Below, piece by piece: positions 44,881 to 56,650 of a stretch of DNA of 64,000 nt. The notes beneath the pieces were generated by a model. The model had not been told where the DNA came from. It worked only from the letters and a program-made list of their open reading frames with translations, and did no database searches. Both the position numbers and the translations under genes were made by a program. Source of the DNA: Myotis daubentonii (lineage: Eukaryota; Chordata; Mammalia; Chiroptera; Vespertilionidae); assembly GCF_963259705.1 (NCBI RefSeq), contig NC_081847.1:91876046-91940045 (forward strand). Reading direction: 5' to 3'. Positions within the stretch are counted from its first letter, which is position 1, and every line of letters starts with the position of its first letter.

Positions 44881-46068
44881 AAGCTAAAATTTCAAAGTAT
44901 ATATACACGCACGTAGTCTTTGGAAGAGTTAAGAGTAGGGCTGGTATTGCCAAATTTTGAATGTCACGTACTAGCAGACACTGGAAACTGTTAGCATTTA
45001 TCACATTTCACGTGCTTCCTTCCATTTACCGGCTTCTCCTGTCATCATGGGGCTATGCGGTTGCTCTGGCCTCACTTCTCGGAGCATACGTTTTAAATCT
45101 GAAGCAGATGAGACTCTGACAAAGAGGTAAATCCTTACGGTGTTAAGTCACAGAGATTCAAGGATTTGTTCTTGCAGCAGCTAACATTATTTGTTCTAAG
45201 TAATACATGTACTCATTAGAATTATGTTTAAAAGAACTATTAAATTCGCTGAGTCAGTGAGATATGGTGATGTGGTAATTAAAAAATAAAAGTTGAAACC
45301 ATCAACACACTATGACTCAAAATGCTTTATAAATTTTAATTTATAGTTAAAATACCTGGTAGAGATTATACCAACATGATAACCGTGTTTATTGCTAGGC
45401 AGATGATTTTATTTTTATACATGGCTCTGTATTTTGTATATATATATATATATATATCTCAGAATGGGAAAAATTGCATGTATAAATAAGCCATATAAAT
45501 TTAAAAAGAGAAAAAAAAATAAAGTTAAAAGCAGTTCTCTAGGAAATGGAAGTGTTTTCTTCTCCTTTGCTACTTTTGAGCTGGAAGGCCTTAATCATTT
45601 AGTTTCTTGAGCATCTCTGCTCTCATTGTCTAATGGGAACAATTCCTTACCTGAATAAAGGCAGACAGATCACCCACATCACCTTTTCAAAACCATATGC
45701 CTCTGTGGCTAGTCTACGTGTTTTTAAAAGTATGACTCTTTATCTTCTCATTCTCTATAAAATTACAGGAGCTGTTTTATTAAATCTCATGCATATTCCC
45801 ATAGATATTAACTCTCACATTATATATAAATCCAGTGACTTTGACTCATCTTAATAGAACTTATATTAGCTTTATTTTGTGTATCTCTTTTCTGAACTCT
45901 ATCCAATTTCTTTATTTATATCCCTAGTGGGACATAGAACTCCAATAATGTTCTATATTAATGCTGGCGATGTTTCAAAATGGCAGAGTTTTATTTATGT
46001 ACTATTGGGAAAACAATTTTGCAAGCATAGCTGAATCGCATGCATATGTATTTAATGCATATAAATTC

Positions 46069-46116
<48 letters not shown>

Positions 46117-46199
46117 GTGTATATGTATATGTATATTCTAGATGTGTGAAACATTAAATCATTTAACCATTCTTTTGTGGTTGATATTCTTATGTTAAC
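44881..46199. other. Intergenic sequence with TA and TATATG repeats
   Basis: A (TA)11 run at 45,437-45,458 and a (TATATG)11-type tract at 46,069-46,135. No gene recognised. Confidence 0.5.
46069..46135. repeat. (TATATG)n microsatellite
   Basis: Roughly eleven hexamer units with one TATGTG variant. It yields a Met-Tyr repeat frame that is not a gene. Confidence 0.95.
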
Positions 46200-46700
46200 A
46201 TGTAGATACCCTTATGGTACTTCCGGCTGCGACTTGGCCTAGTTGTCCTCAGAGCCATCTCTTGCTCTTCTGTGGATGCAGGACAAGTGGGCTGGGAGAC
46301 TTCAGTGTGTGTCTCCAGAGTCCTCTGGTACAGGGTTCCTGGATGGAATTGGTGACAAGAGGCAGTGGCCAAGGTTGAAGAACAGGATGGTAGAAGTTGG
46401 GACATAATTCTTTATATTTGGAAGCACCCATGACAGACAGGGGTGCTATGGTTCTCTCTTCCAGTGATGACTCTGGTCCCTAAGCTCTGCTAGCTCTCCT
46501 TCTCCCCTTTTCCTTCAGACTAGCAGCATTTGTGATTCCTAGTTGGCACATGCTTGATTGTCTCCTAGTTCTGTGTTTGGCTATGTAGCTTTTCAGTTGT
46601 TAGCATGGCCGTGTTTTCAAGTTATAAAATGGTTTATTTCTTCCTAGTTGGACCCTAGCTAGTACAATTGTTGGAGTGGTCCTGGATACAGACCTTCAAA
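46200..46700. repeat. Possible old ERVL-type LTR
   Basis: Phrases such as TTCCTAGTTGGACCCTAGCT and TTGTTGGAGTGGTCCTGGAT recall mammalian ERVL or MaLR LTR and leader sequence, but I cannot name the family or its ends. Confidence 0.35.
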
Positions 46701-46957
46701 ACGATATTCTGAAATTTGGATTCTTACTTGTTTATCACTTTCCAATGATGATATACTTTTAGATAGAAAATTTAATGTGGTGGACATTGTGGTTTGTATC
46801 TTGGAGTCCCTGCAATTAAGAACATGCCCAGCGACTAAGCATACTGTTTGAAAAAATAGCTTTTACTTATTGCCCCCATCATGGATTGCTTCAGCTGCAT
46901 AGTTACCAGGCAGACAATTACACCATTACAAATAGCTGATAGCAGTGACCAATCAAA
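46701..46957. other. Intergenic sequence, nothing recognised
   Basis: Short unique sequence before a Helitron. Confidence 0.4.
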
Positions 46958-47306
46958 TCCTATCTAATAAAGAGGGAATATGCAAATTGCCCATCAAACT
47001 GTCACAAAGATGGTGGTGGTCAGCCCCACTGGAGTCCCCCAGTCCTTTTATCCCCACGGGGGCGGGGCAGTGGCAGGCACACGGTGTGGCTGGACCCGCC
47101 CTCAGCCCCCGAGCCACCCAGGTAACCAGGGCCAGCCAAGGCTTGTGCTGCACAGGCAGTGGCAGCAACAGAGGTGTGATGGGGCGTCACCTTCCCCTGA
47201 TAGCCAGGTCGCCTCCTGCCCCTGAGGGTTCCCGGACTATGAGAGGGGTCAGGCCAGGCTGAGGGACCCCCCTCCAGTGCATGAATTTTTTGCACTGGGC
47301 CTCTAC
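46958..47306 (+). mobile_element. HeliBat Helitron, plus orientation
   Basis: 5' end TCCTATCTAATAAAGAGGGA after A, with ATGCAAAT at 46,979-46,986. GC-rich body. 3' end carries the GTGCATGAATTTTTTGCAC hairpin and GGGCCTCTAC, where the final CTAG has become CTAC. Frames of 105 and 127 codons here are GC-driven and not conserved. Confidence 0.93.
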
Positions 47307-48880
47307 TGTATATATAAAGTCTGTCTATCTTAGCCCCCACTTTGGAAACTCTGAAGAGCCTTGCTAGTTCCAGGTTCCCCTGTATAGTTGACCAAGGCAG
47401 CATTAGGCTTCTTTCACAGTTTAAAATATCTCTCTGTCCTTGTCCTCCTCCCTTTCCACAGGCACTCCTTCATAAACATCCCGGACAGTAAACTCCGCTC
47501 ATCTCTTTTTCCAAGGAACCTAATATAAAAAAGAACATTATATTGAAATATTAGTGTTCATTGCATGTAATATTATTATATTTAAAATCATTTTTCTTGG
47601 AAAAAGAAAATTATTTACATTATTAACAGATATGGTTTCCATTTTCCTGACTAATATAATAAAAGCACCCAAAATATGGAATATTTTCTAAACTCCTTAT
47701 CTCAGAGTTACAACTGTGTTCTAGACAGTGAGATATCCATTTTCCCATGGAGAACATATTTGAGACATCTGTGAATATCAGAGGAGATGATATAGTCATA
47801 GAGAACTTTTCATCTTGCCTAAAGAGGAACAAATAATGCCAACTTCACTTTCCTTAATTTTGCATCAATGAAGACATTTGTTTTAATATCACACTAGGAT
47901 TGTGTTCTCTTCCATATTTTAATTTTTAATCAAGTTGGGATTAACTGGTAGCTCCAATTTATATTGATTCAAGACTTCATCTGTGATGACTCTTGGAATT
48001 GCAAAACTTTGAATGGATAACTTCCTATCTATCTATCCAAGAGCAAATGCTGTGTGCTACATGAGTTCTTTCATTAAATTTTTGGGGAGGTGAGGAGCTT
48101 TAGAGTCAATAATACTGGTTAATCATAATACATATTGCAAAAATATTTTTTTTGTTGTGAATGTGTTTCCCATGTTATATGAGCTTCTGGAATACAGACT
48201 TATGAAGGGACAGATACCTACAGAGAATCTTAATCAGAGCTTCACTTAAAAACTTTAACAACATATTGATTCCTCCTTTTCTCATTGTCCTTAAAAACAT
48301 TTCCAATTTCTGTTCACCCAAGCTTTTCCAAGTCACCATTCCTATAAGCTTGGGTTTTCTCTCTTTACTCACATCACCTCTCCAGGCCAGGCAGCCTTTT
48401 GAGCCAGCAATAACTTTGTATTTTGCTAAATGAACTCCTCTTCATATTCAGACTGTAAATTCCATAAAAGGGTGTGTTGAATTCTAACAACTTGTGATTG
48501 AATTAAAACTTGAATATCTCTAAGTATCGTTTAGACTGCTGATTTAAGAGAAAATTTAAGCTACACAATCATCACAGCTTTTGATTCAGGTGACCCCAAA
48601 AGTTTCATTTTTAGCCAGGACACCAGGGAAACCTTTCCCAAATGGCCTAAGGAGAACAGTTAGCAAACACTGGCTTACATGAAATCAATGCCTCAGCTAG
48701 AGACTTAGAACACCAACTGAAAATACTGCAGATTCTGCCTCATGGAGAATGTGGTTGAGGAGGGCAGGAGGCGCCAAATGTATTGATATTGTCCCCCATC
48801 TGAAGCATTTTGAGCTTAGGTCCATAATGTACATGTGTTAATTTTCTTATTTTTTATATACACACACACATATACACACA
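47307..48880. other. AT-rich intergenic sequence, nothing recognised
   Basis: Unique sequence, no ORF above 70 codons, with CA repeats just before the next Helitron. Confidence 0.5.
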
Positions 48881-49095
48881 CTAGTGGCCCTGCACACAAA
48901 TCCATGTGCGAGTAGCTAGCTGCCGCTTGTCTCAGCTGGCCTCACCACCCACTGCAGCTTCTAGCTCTACGCAGCTCATAGCTCACTGCCTGCCCTCCTG
49001 TAGCTCTCTGCTGCTTGTAGCTTGCTGCCCTGCCCTCCTGTTGATCAGTTGTTATGTGACGGCATCCTGATTTGCATATTACCCATTTATAAGGA
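48881..49095 (-). mobile_element. HeliBat Helitron, CTAGTGGCCCTG subfamily
   Basis: Left edge CTAGTGGCCCTGCACACAAA, right edge GATTTGCATATTACCCATTT and AAGGA. Same subfamily as 18,427-18,611, with an expanded internal CTCCTG/GCTGC repeat. Inserted at the end of a CA repeat. Confidence 0.9.
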
Positions 49096-50418
49096 TAGAT
49101 TATATATATTATATAATAATATGTATATTGTATAATATATATTTATATAATATAGTATATGTATTCTATATATCTATCTATATATCTATATATCCATTAT
49201 CTACATATCACCTTGTAATAACAGAGTATAGGTATTTTACAGAAACAAATAGAAATTGAGAAACCACCAGTAAAGTGAAAAGAAAAATTAACAGAGGATT
49301 CTATAAAATTTTCAGCTATTCCTTTTGTGTTCCTTAGGAAATGTGTACACCCATTGGAGACCCCTGATCTGGTATAGGATCACATGAAAATATAATTATA
49401 GAATAATATTGTAGGAAACTTAGAGTGCCTTTACCAGTAGCAGCAAAATTCATGATAGTAGCAAACAACTAGAAAAAGACTTTTAACCGAAGAAGAAAGG
49501 AACGCTTGGAGGATGCTTCCACGGGTGGTGGCCTGGGGGCTTGTTCTTAATGGATGAAAATGGGCGAGACGTTCCCAGAGAAACAGACCCGATACTGTGG
49601 AGAGCAGAGGTGCATGGCTCTAGAGTTTGAACCTCATCATTTGAACACATATAAGTGTGGGTCAACAGCCAGGTCCTGCACTGCCAGCCAAAGGGAGGCA
49701 ACCCACAGGGGCAGGTGAGAAGGATGACTGGGCACCTTCTCGGACTTTGCCACAGTTTCTGAATTGGAACATTGAGGACGGATCTCAGGAGACTCCAAGC
49801 TAATCTAACAGGTGCAGATGAAGGGAGACACCTCCACAAGAAGGATACAAGTGAAACTGAAAGCGGTGACACTTGCAATTTGCCCTCCTGTGAATAAGCT
49901 GTTCTGACAGCTCGTGTGTCTGGCTTGGTGGCCTGTGATTCCGGCGCCTCGTTGTCTTGAGCTAGTATAGCAGTCTTCCTTGCAAGATGAGGGCCCCCTG
50001 GATGCTAAGGCTTCTGTGACTCCAAGTGGCCAGTAATCAGTGCTCTGTGAATAGCTTGTCTGGGGATCTTGGACTTTCAGTTCTTTAATCCCAAATACTT
50101 GTGTGCGTGCATGTGTGTGTGTGATATGATGTGTTGGTAATTTGGATTAAACCTACAAGTAATAAAAGCTAAGCTGACAGCATAGTCAACTCACTATGGT
50201 TACTTGGTGTCAGCAATCTAGAGGGCCAAGTGGCCACCTAGGATCTGGTCTCTATCAGACATCCTGGTCTCTATCAGACACCATTTTTAGGCAAAAATTA
50301 CATATTTATTGGAAGATATGAGTCTTTTTATAACCCCCAAAGCAGTAGTTGATATCTATTTTCCTTTGAGCACACCTGTGACCTAAATCAACTTTAGCAA
50401 CTCCAGGTCTTCATGGTG
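49096..50418. other. Intergenic sequence with AT/TATC repeats
   Basis: A TA/TATC low-complexity tract covers 49,097-49,200. From 49,480 to 50,100 the sequence is GC-richer and holds a 131-codon minus frame (49,878-49,483) rich in Ser, Pro and Trp that I do not recognise. It could be an old processed copy or repeat; no domain is visible. Confidence 0.4.
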
Positions 50419-50465
<47 letters not shown>

Positions 50466-50478
50466 CATGTGCGCGCGC
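50419..50478. repeat. GT repeat followed by GC alternation
   Basis: About twenty GT units run into GCGCGCGCATGTGCGCGCGC. Strict purine-pyrimidine alternation over about 60 bp is favourable for Z-DNA. Confidence 0.9.
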
Positions 50479-53113
50479 AAGTCTGCAAATTGCAAATTCC
50501 AAGTTCCTGGGTTGGAAGATCTGAGCAGATGAGGATTCTGATTCCCTCACATGAATCAGTCAGCAATAACCAGGAGCAAGCATAGAAAATTTCCTTTTAG
50601 TGGCTAATACTTCCAGACCCAAAGAACTCAGAATGAAAGGAGAAAGAAGTGATATATTTTAGTGTATCATTAGATAATAAGGGGCACTCACTGTACTCTT
50701 TGATTCCTCCACACTTATATGGCTCCTGGGAGAGAGAGCTCTATATGATGGTACTTGGCAAGAAACACATATCTCATTTTTCAAATAATAACCCAGTCCT
50801 TTAATGTATTCTCTCTACTAGCACGGTATAAAAATTGTCAATAACTCATTCTATCTGTGTATTAAAGTTGTGTCAAGATTGAATCAGTGGACTCTGTGGA
50901 TATCGATTCCTTTCTTTGGCTGGTCAGTGGCTTTTCTGGCTGGAATTAATATAAAGTGAAACGCACTGACAATATATAAAGTAGTCACATAGATGGCGAT
51001 TCTGGAAGAGTCACCAAGGTCAGAGAAACCAAACTCAAATTTATATCAGGTAATTACTCTGTAGGAATGAATTGCTGGCTAAAACATGATATAATGGCAA
51101 TAACTTATCCACAGATAGCAAGTTTCCTTTGTACGGTGCCACAACCAGGAATGGGTTTGGTTGCTGCTATAAAGAAATTAGCAGACTTGCTCGGGAGAGG
51201 TCTATGCTGTCCAGACTACGCATGGCCTCTGGGCTTACACTATGCCTGCCTTATACAGAAGTATCGTAAACAACACCCTGTACTGCCATCCTACGTTGTA
51301 CAGAGAAGGGGAGGGCTGACATCAACAGAGTGGTCATCCTGACTAACTGGTTATATAGAACATCTTTTAAGTAAGGAACTTCTGATGAATACTTGTATGG
51401 ATTTGGATATTTTCATGCCTTGGGTCTATATGGAAATGTGCAATATTAGCCTTCACCTGATATATCTTCAATATTAATCTCCCTTCTCTTTTGCCTCTAC
51501 CAGCCCACTAGCCACTGACAGGGAACAGGTAGTAATTAGATGGACTGTCTACTAGACATCCTCTACCACAGCTGCACTTTCCGAGTTAAGATCATAAAGC
51601 AGAGACATTATAAATCAGCTTTGATTTGTATGTTTTCCATTTTTATTAAGAGATAGTTGACATACAACATTGTGTATGTTTTGTAAAATGAAAACGGCAC
51701 ACTTCCTGGCATAACTTCGGTAAGAGATGATAGCAAGATGGGCCTGCTCTGGAAAATTCTGTACATGCCACTTCTGATTGACAGGTGGTTATTACTGGCT
51801 TAATATGTCTATTTTGTTTGTCTCCTCCAGTAACATACTCTGTCTTAATCTGCCTTGTTCTATCCTTGTTATATTATGCCAGAGGTGACAGCTATGGGTT
51901 CCATATCCTGTATTATTGAACACTTTGATTCGTGTTGTATTTGGCCAATGGAAAACACTGGTAGGAAATCAGAGGGCAGTGAAAAGAAATCAGGGGTTTT
52001 TATAATCTCCTTCCCTAACTCAACACAAATCTGGTAATTGCTGCATTCCTCTAAGTTATAGCTCTTATAAATACCATAATTATTATCTTAACTTTGTCAC
52101 TTCAGGCCTAGTGGTACTAAATGCGCCCTGCTATTGGATCTCACTGCCTATGTAATACACACCCAAGTAAATATACACCTATGTAAATATCTGCTACATT
52201 AAATTTTCTTTGCTCATTAAATCTGCTACATCAAATCTTTGAGTATGCTTTCTGCTTTATGGTAATATCTTGACTAATATATTGGCTCTGCCATCATTTA
52301 TCCATGAGTGTCTAGTTCATAAAAGGAAGTCACCCGAAAAGATAACTATTACATTGCAATCTTTGATTGAAAGGATTAGCATTGGGAAAACCACATGGTA
52401 TTCCAAATATTTACAACGTATTTAAAATATGTCTTAAATGTTGTTATAATTTGGTCAATGATATTAACAAGAAATATAAAGCATTACTATGTAATATAGT
52501 CGAGTTTTATATCACTTGTCACTATTATTTGTTTTCTCCTCTTGGTTAGAAGAATGATCTTCCTTACATAAACATAGTGCACATATGGCAATAATAAATG
52601 AGCAGTCGAAGCATATTAAACCAGTGGGAATATATTGACTTGCTCCCTAGCATGTGTTCATTGGCATATACTATACATTTAGTAGAAGTCCTGCCAAATT
52701 TTAAGCAATATACAAGAGTAGCATAATTATGATAAAAAATAGTAGAAACAGCCATGCTAATATGTAAGAATACCCATACTGGTACTAAGAAGGAGGAAGT
52801 GGGGGCAGGGGGAGCAGAGGAAAGAAAGGATCAAAAGCGTAACTGACACCCAGTAAGGTGGACAAGGTGCCTGACCATGTGCAAAGTGACCTGCATGCCT
52901 CAACTCAGTTATCGAACCGGAGATAAGGTTTAGGCAAATCATATGCTCATGATATGAAGACGCCGAGGAACAGAGGAGGATGTGAGAAAGATGGGGAGAA
53001 GACGACACTGAAGTACTGAGGGGATGGACTGTTCACTTGTTCATCCATCCTGTTAGTGTTAGAGTCACAATCTTATTGGAGTCCTTTTTGTTGAGTTGCA
53101 AGGGCTTTTTTTG
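50479..53113. other. Intergenic sequence, possible old ERV traces
   Basis: A 91-codon plus frame (51,067-51,342) and LTR-like phrases near 51,880-52,000 suggest a decayed repeat, unnamed. No gene, RNA or splice pair recognised. Confidence 0.35.
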
Positions 53114-53250
53114 TATACAGGGTGGGACAAAAGTAGGTTTTACAGTTTTAACATGGAAAATAATACAATAATTAAAAAGTAGTAACAAAAAATAAACTAT
53201 GGGTTTCATGCGCTCACAACTGTAGAGCTGCTTTTGCCTCGCCCTGCATA
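53114..53250. mobile_element. Mariner miniature element
   Basis: TATACAGGGTGGGACAAAAG at the left and CTGCTTTTGCCTCGCCCTGC at the right are imperfect inverted ends, flanked by TA. About 137 bp with an AT-rich centre and no coding capacity. Confidence 0.82.
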
Positions 53251-53275
53251 GTGCAGGGTGCAGATGGTGTTTTAT

Positions 53276-53345
53276 GGAGCTGTACACTTGAAACCCGAAT
53301 GGTTTTATTAACCAATGTCACCCCAGTAAATTCAATAAAGTAAAG
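53276..53345 (+). mobile_element. Bat L1 3' tail fragment
   Basis: GAGCTGTACACTTGAAACCC, then GTTTTATTAACCAATGTCAC and AAATTCAATAAAGTAAAG, resembling the end of a bat L1 3' UTR. Only the last 70 bases are present. Confidence 0.55.
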
Positions 53346-54129
53346 CATGCTAGTCATCCTCTTTCTTATAATAAATTATATCACATATTTTACTGTAGTT
53401 AATGGCTTGCACCGAAGTGCTTCGTAAAAAATATGTTGAAATGCTTTGAAAAGCAAGTGATAATTTGTACTTTGCCACTTAGGTCTTCTGACAAACTTTT
53501 TATATTTTATTCTTCTGGTATTCACTTTACCGTAGGATTTAATTGAGAAGTAGAAATTTGCAAAAGAAACTAAGTTTAAAGTAAATATAAAAAAAATTAC
53601 TGAAATACCTTCTCTCACACCTCACCTTATTTTGATTTAAAATAAATTAGGACTGTGTATGTAATGAGTCATGAATGAGTAGAGAGGAAATTGATTTGTG
53701 TCAATTCTTTTTCTCTTTGTTGAGATTGAAGTTCACATTGGGGAAAAATAATAGTAACCAGATATAAAGCTGTTGTTTTTTCTCCAATTGAAAAAAAGAA
53801 GAGGAAAGTGAAAGTTTTATATTAATACATAATACATGTAGAATGAACCAATGTCAATTTGTAGAGTATTAGTGTATTCCTTTTATACATCTAATTTTAT
53901 TTAATTTTGGAAACATAGCAAAGTTGATAGGTTGCAATATATTATGCTTATATTTAAATGGAATTGTAAGCATTGTAATTATTGAGCACCATGGTAATGG
54001 TTCAATGTCTCAAATTTAGTTGGTGCAGGATATGTGCAGTTATGTGAAAGCACTGGCATTGGTGTAAGTTTTTAACTAACGTGTTTCAAGAAAAAAAGTT
54101 ACAAGGAATATTTTTAAAATCCTTAATAC
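53346..54129. other. AT-rich intergenic sequence, nothing recognised
   Basis: Unique; no ORF above 80 codons, no element ends. Confidence 0.5.
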
Positions 54130-54140
54130 CACAAGTTGTG

Positions 54141-54350
54141 GCCAAAACCGGTTTGGCTGAGTGCATCGGCCTGCGGACTGAAAGTTCCCAGGTTCGATTC
54201 CGGTCAAGGGCATGTGCCTGGGTTGCAGGCACATCCCCAGTAGGAGATGTGCAGGAGGCAGCTCATCGATGTTTCTAACTCTCTATTTCTCTCCCTTCCT
54301 CTCTGTAAAAAATCAATAAAATATATTTTTAAAACAAACAAACAAAAAAA
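54141..54350 (+). mobile_element. Ves SINE with perfect target duplication
   Basis: Head GCCAAAACCGGTTTGGCTGA (a small deletion in the A-box region removes part of the usual GTGGATAGAG) and perfect B box GGTTCGATTCC. CT-rich part and A-rich tail. Identical 11-bp flanks CACAAGTTGTG at 54,130-54,140 and 54,351-54,361. Low divergence suggests a young copy. Confidence 0.96.
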
Positions 54351-54361
54351 CACAAGTTGTG

Positions 54362-55636
54362 AAATGTAGTGATACAAATAAAAATTCTTAAGTCATAGAA
54401 CACACTTCTGGTTGGATTGAGTGTGGTTCAGAGAAAAAGAAGAATGAATCAACTTGGTGAATCTCTTAAAGCTCCATCACTTTGAGTCACTGGAAAATGA
54501 TAGGAAAGAACTTACTGCTAACAACTTCCAATTGCATAATATTCCCAAGACTTATATTAGCAGCCTTGAGTGTTATTAAGACCGATGTTTATAGTCCTGC
54601 AAAGTCTCTGTAATGAAAATGGATCAGAACGAAGAAAACATTAGTACTGAGATTCTGTAAAATCTTGCCTTGTCAGGATACCCTGAGGATGGTGTGAGAG
54701 TTGAAGTTTAGTTGTGCTTATCTAAAGCTTCCCATCTCAAGGCTAATGAAGAGATCCCAACAGCTTTTCTGTACTGTCAGTAGAGAGCTTTAATGACTAG
54801 AGATTAATCAGTTTCCAAGGCAGCAATCTTTAGGGATATCTACCCAATTAAGGCAAGGAAACGAAGTGGCAAAAATTTATACCACTGAACAGGAACAACA
54901 ACAACAACAAAAACAAAACAAACCGAAAAAAAAAAAAAGAAAAAAAAAAAACAGGCAAAAAGCACTTCTGCTCCTTAAAGAAATTGCAAGGCAAAGAGTC
55001 TTGGATTTAGTGGTGCATTCACTTAATTAGAACAGCCAGGATTTTCATGTTCCTATCAATGTAAATCACTATTGAGAAAATCATTCACCACCTCTCATAT
55101 TTCCTGGGCAATAAATTTAGCTGGATTAATTATTCTACTTATTCAGAAATTCTAAACCATGATAGGTGCTTGCCAATAGACTATAAAATTCCCAACTCAT
55201 TGTTTTTTAGATGCCAGAGGAGACTGGAGAGATTGTGGAATGACATGAATAGAAATATAAGAAATAAATCATTCTAGGCAAGGTTTGCCTATTTATCTTT
55301 TTACACTCTAATTAAGCATGGATTATATTATTACTTGTATATAATAGTACAATAATATTATTGTAGTGTACTGTCCTATGCTTAAAGCTTATAAAGTCAC
55401 TATGATTTTGAAGTATACCTGAAAGAATTTAACTTTCAGTAGAAACTTCCAGACTTTTGCTATATCAGTCAAGCCAAGTTCCTTAAAATTAAGGTTGCTA
55501 TATAATTGATCTTTTAAACAATGTCACCTTTGAGGGTGAAGGAAGGCACATACCATAATTAGGTAAAACTACATGTATAAAACAGAGATTTTCTGGACAA
55601 TTGGGACAGATTGTCTAAATCACTTTTATCAAAGTA
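54362..55636. other. Intergenic sequence with an A-rich tract
   Basis: ACA and A-rich low-complexity at 54,896-54,953. Otherwise unrecognised, no gene. Confidence 0.5.
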
Positions 55637-55844
55637 CTAGAGGCCCGGTGCACGTATTTTTGCACTGGTGGGGTCCAGCCGGCCCACCTAATGGGAGCCA
55701 TCAGGGGCGGGCCAGCAGGGGTAATGGTCCGTGGGCAGTTTTCTCCCCATCAGGGTGGGGATGCCGGATGCCCACTTGGGGACGGGGCCAGACGATTGTT
55801 CTGCCATTTGGTTAATTTGCATATTACCCTTTTATTATATAGGA
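55637..55844 (-). mobile_element. HeliBat Helitron, short
   Basis: CTAGAGGCCCGGTGCACGTA at the left and TTAATTTGCATATTACCCTT with TATATAGGA at the right, flanked by A and T. A Ves SINE begins five bases later. Confidence 0.92.
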
Positions 55845-55849
55845 TCAGT

Positions 55850-56080
55850 GCCCTAGTTGGTTTGGCTCAATGGATAGAGCATTAGCCTGAGGACTGAAGG
55901 GTCCCAGGTTAGATTCAGGTTAAGGGCACATGCTTGGGTTGCAGGCTCAATCCCCAGTAGGGGGCATGAAGAAGGCAGCTAATCAATAATTCTCTCTCAT
56001 CATTGATGTTTCTATCTCTCTCTCCCTCTCCCTTCCTCTCTGAAATCAATAAAAAAAATATTTTAAAATATTTCTAAAAA
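55850..56080 (+). mobile_element. Ves SINE
   Basis: GCCCTAGTTGGTTTGGCTCA head, TTAGCCTGAGGACTGAAGGG, diverged B box, CT-rich stretch, AAATCAATAAAAAAAATA tail. The full set of Ves segments is present. Confidence 0.94.
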
Positions 56081-56166
56081 AAAGTATAAGCTAAGCTGCT
56101 ATAACAAAGCTGGCCCAAAGTAGAGTGTTATATAAATGTAAAGAGGAAGTTCTGCAGTTGAACCTT

Positions 56167-56646
56167 TGAAAGAATAAAAGAATGTTACAAACTGCACAGG
56201 CCCAGCTGCCAGGCCTAGCTGCCTGTTTTATCTCAACTCCCTAGGCTTCCCCCACTAGAGATAGGAACAGAGGGAATGACGCCCTCCCCAAGGCTATTAC
56301 AGGAGATAGCCCCAACAAAGGATGGGTTGAGTAAACCCAGCTTCAATCAACCTTGAGAGGAACAGGCTGTAAAACACCAGGAAGGAGTGCCTTATCCCTA
56401 TCAAGCTCCTCTTACCCTCCTGCATGCAACCCCTCCCTGATGTGTGATTTTAGCATATAATTAGCTGAAAAACCCCTTGCTGGGCGCACAACTCCTCTGC
56501 TCCTGTGTGAGTACGGGTTGGGCCCCAGCGCGCTGGAATAAAGAATAAAGCCTCTTGCGTTTTGCATCAAGTGACGTCTCCTGCGGTTGATTGGGGTCGC
56601 CGTCAATCTGTGGGACAGAGTGAGGGTCCCTCTTGGGGGTCTCACA
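56167..56646 (+). mobile_element. Solo LTR of a class I (gammaretrovirus-like) ERV
   Basis: Begins TGAAAGAATAAAAG and ends GGGGGTCTCACA, with 4-bp duplications CCTT at 56,163-56,166 and 56,647-56,650. Gammaretroviruses duplicate 4 bp. A TATA-like box lies near 56,453 and AATAAA signals at 56,537 and 56,544. No internal proviral sequence lies beside it, so it is a solo LTR made by LTR-LTR recombination. Intact signals and perfect duplication suggest it is young. Confidence 0.85.
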
Positions 56647-56650
56647 CCTT

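Noticed and set aside
49483..49878. 131-codon minus frame as a gene
   Set aside because: No domain, no splice context and surrounding sequence looks like decayed repeat or unique intergenic DNA.
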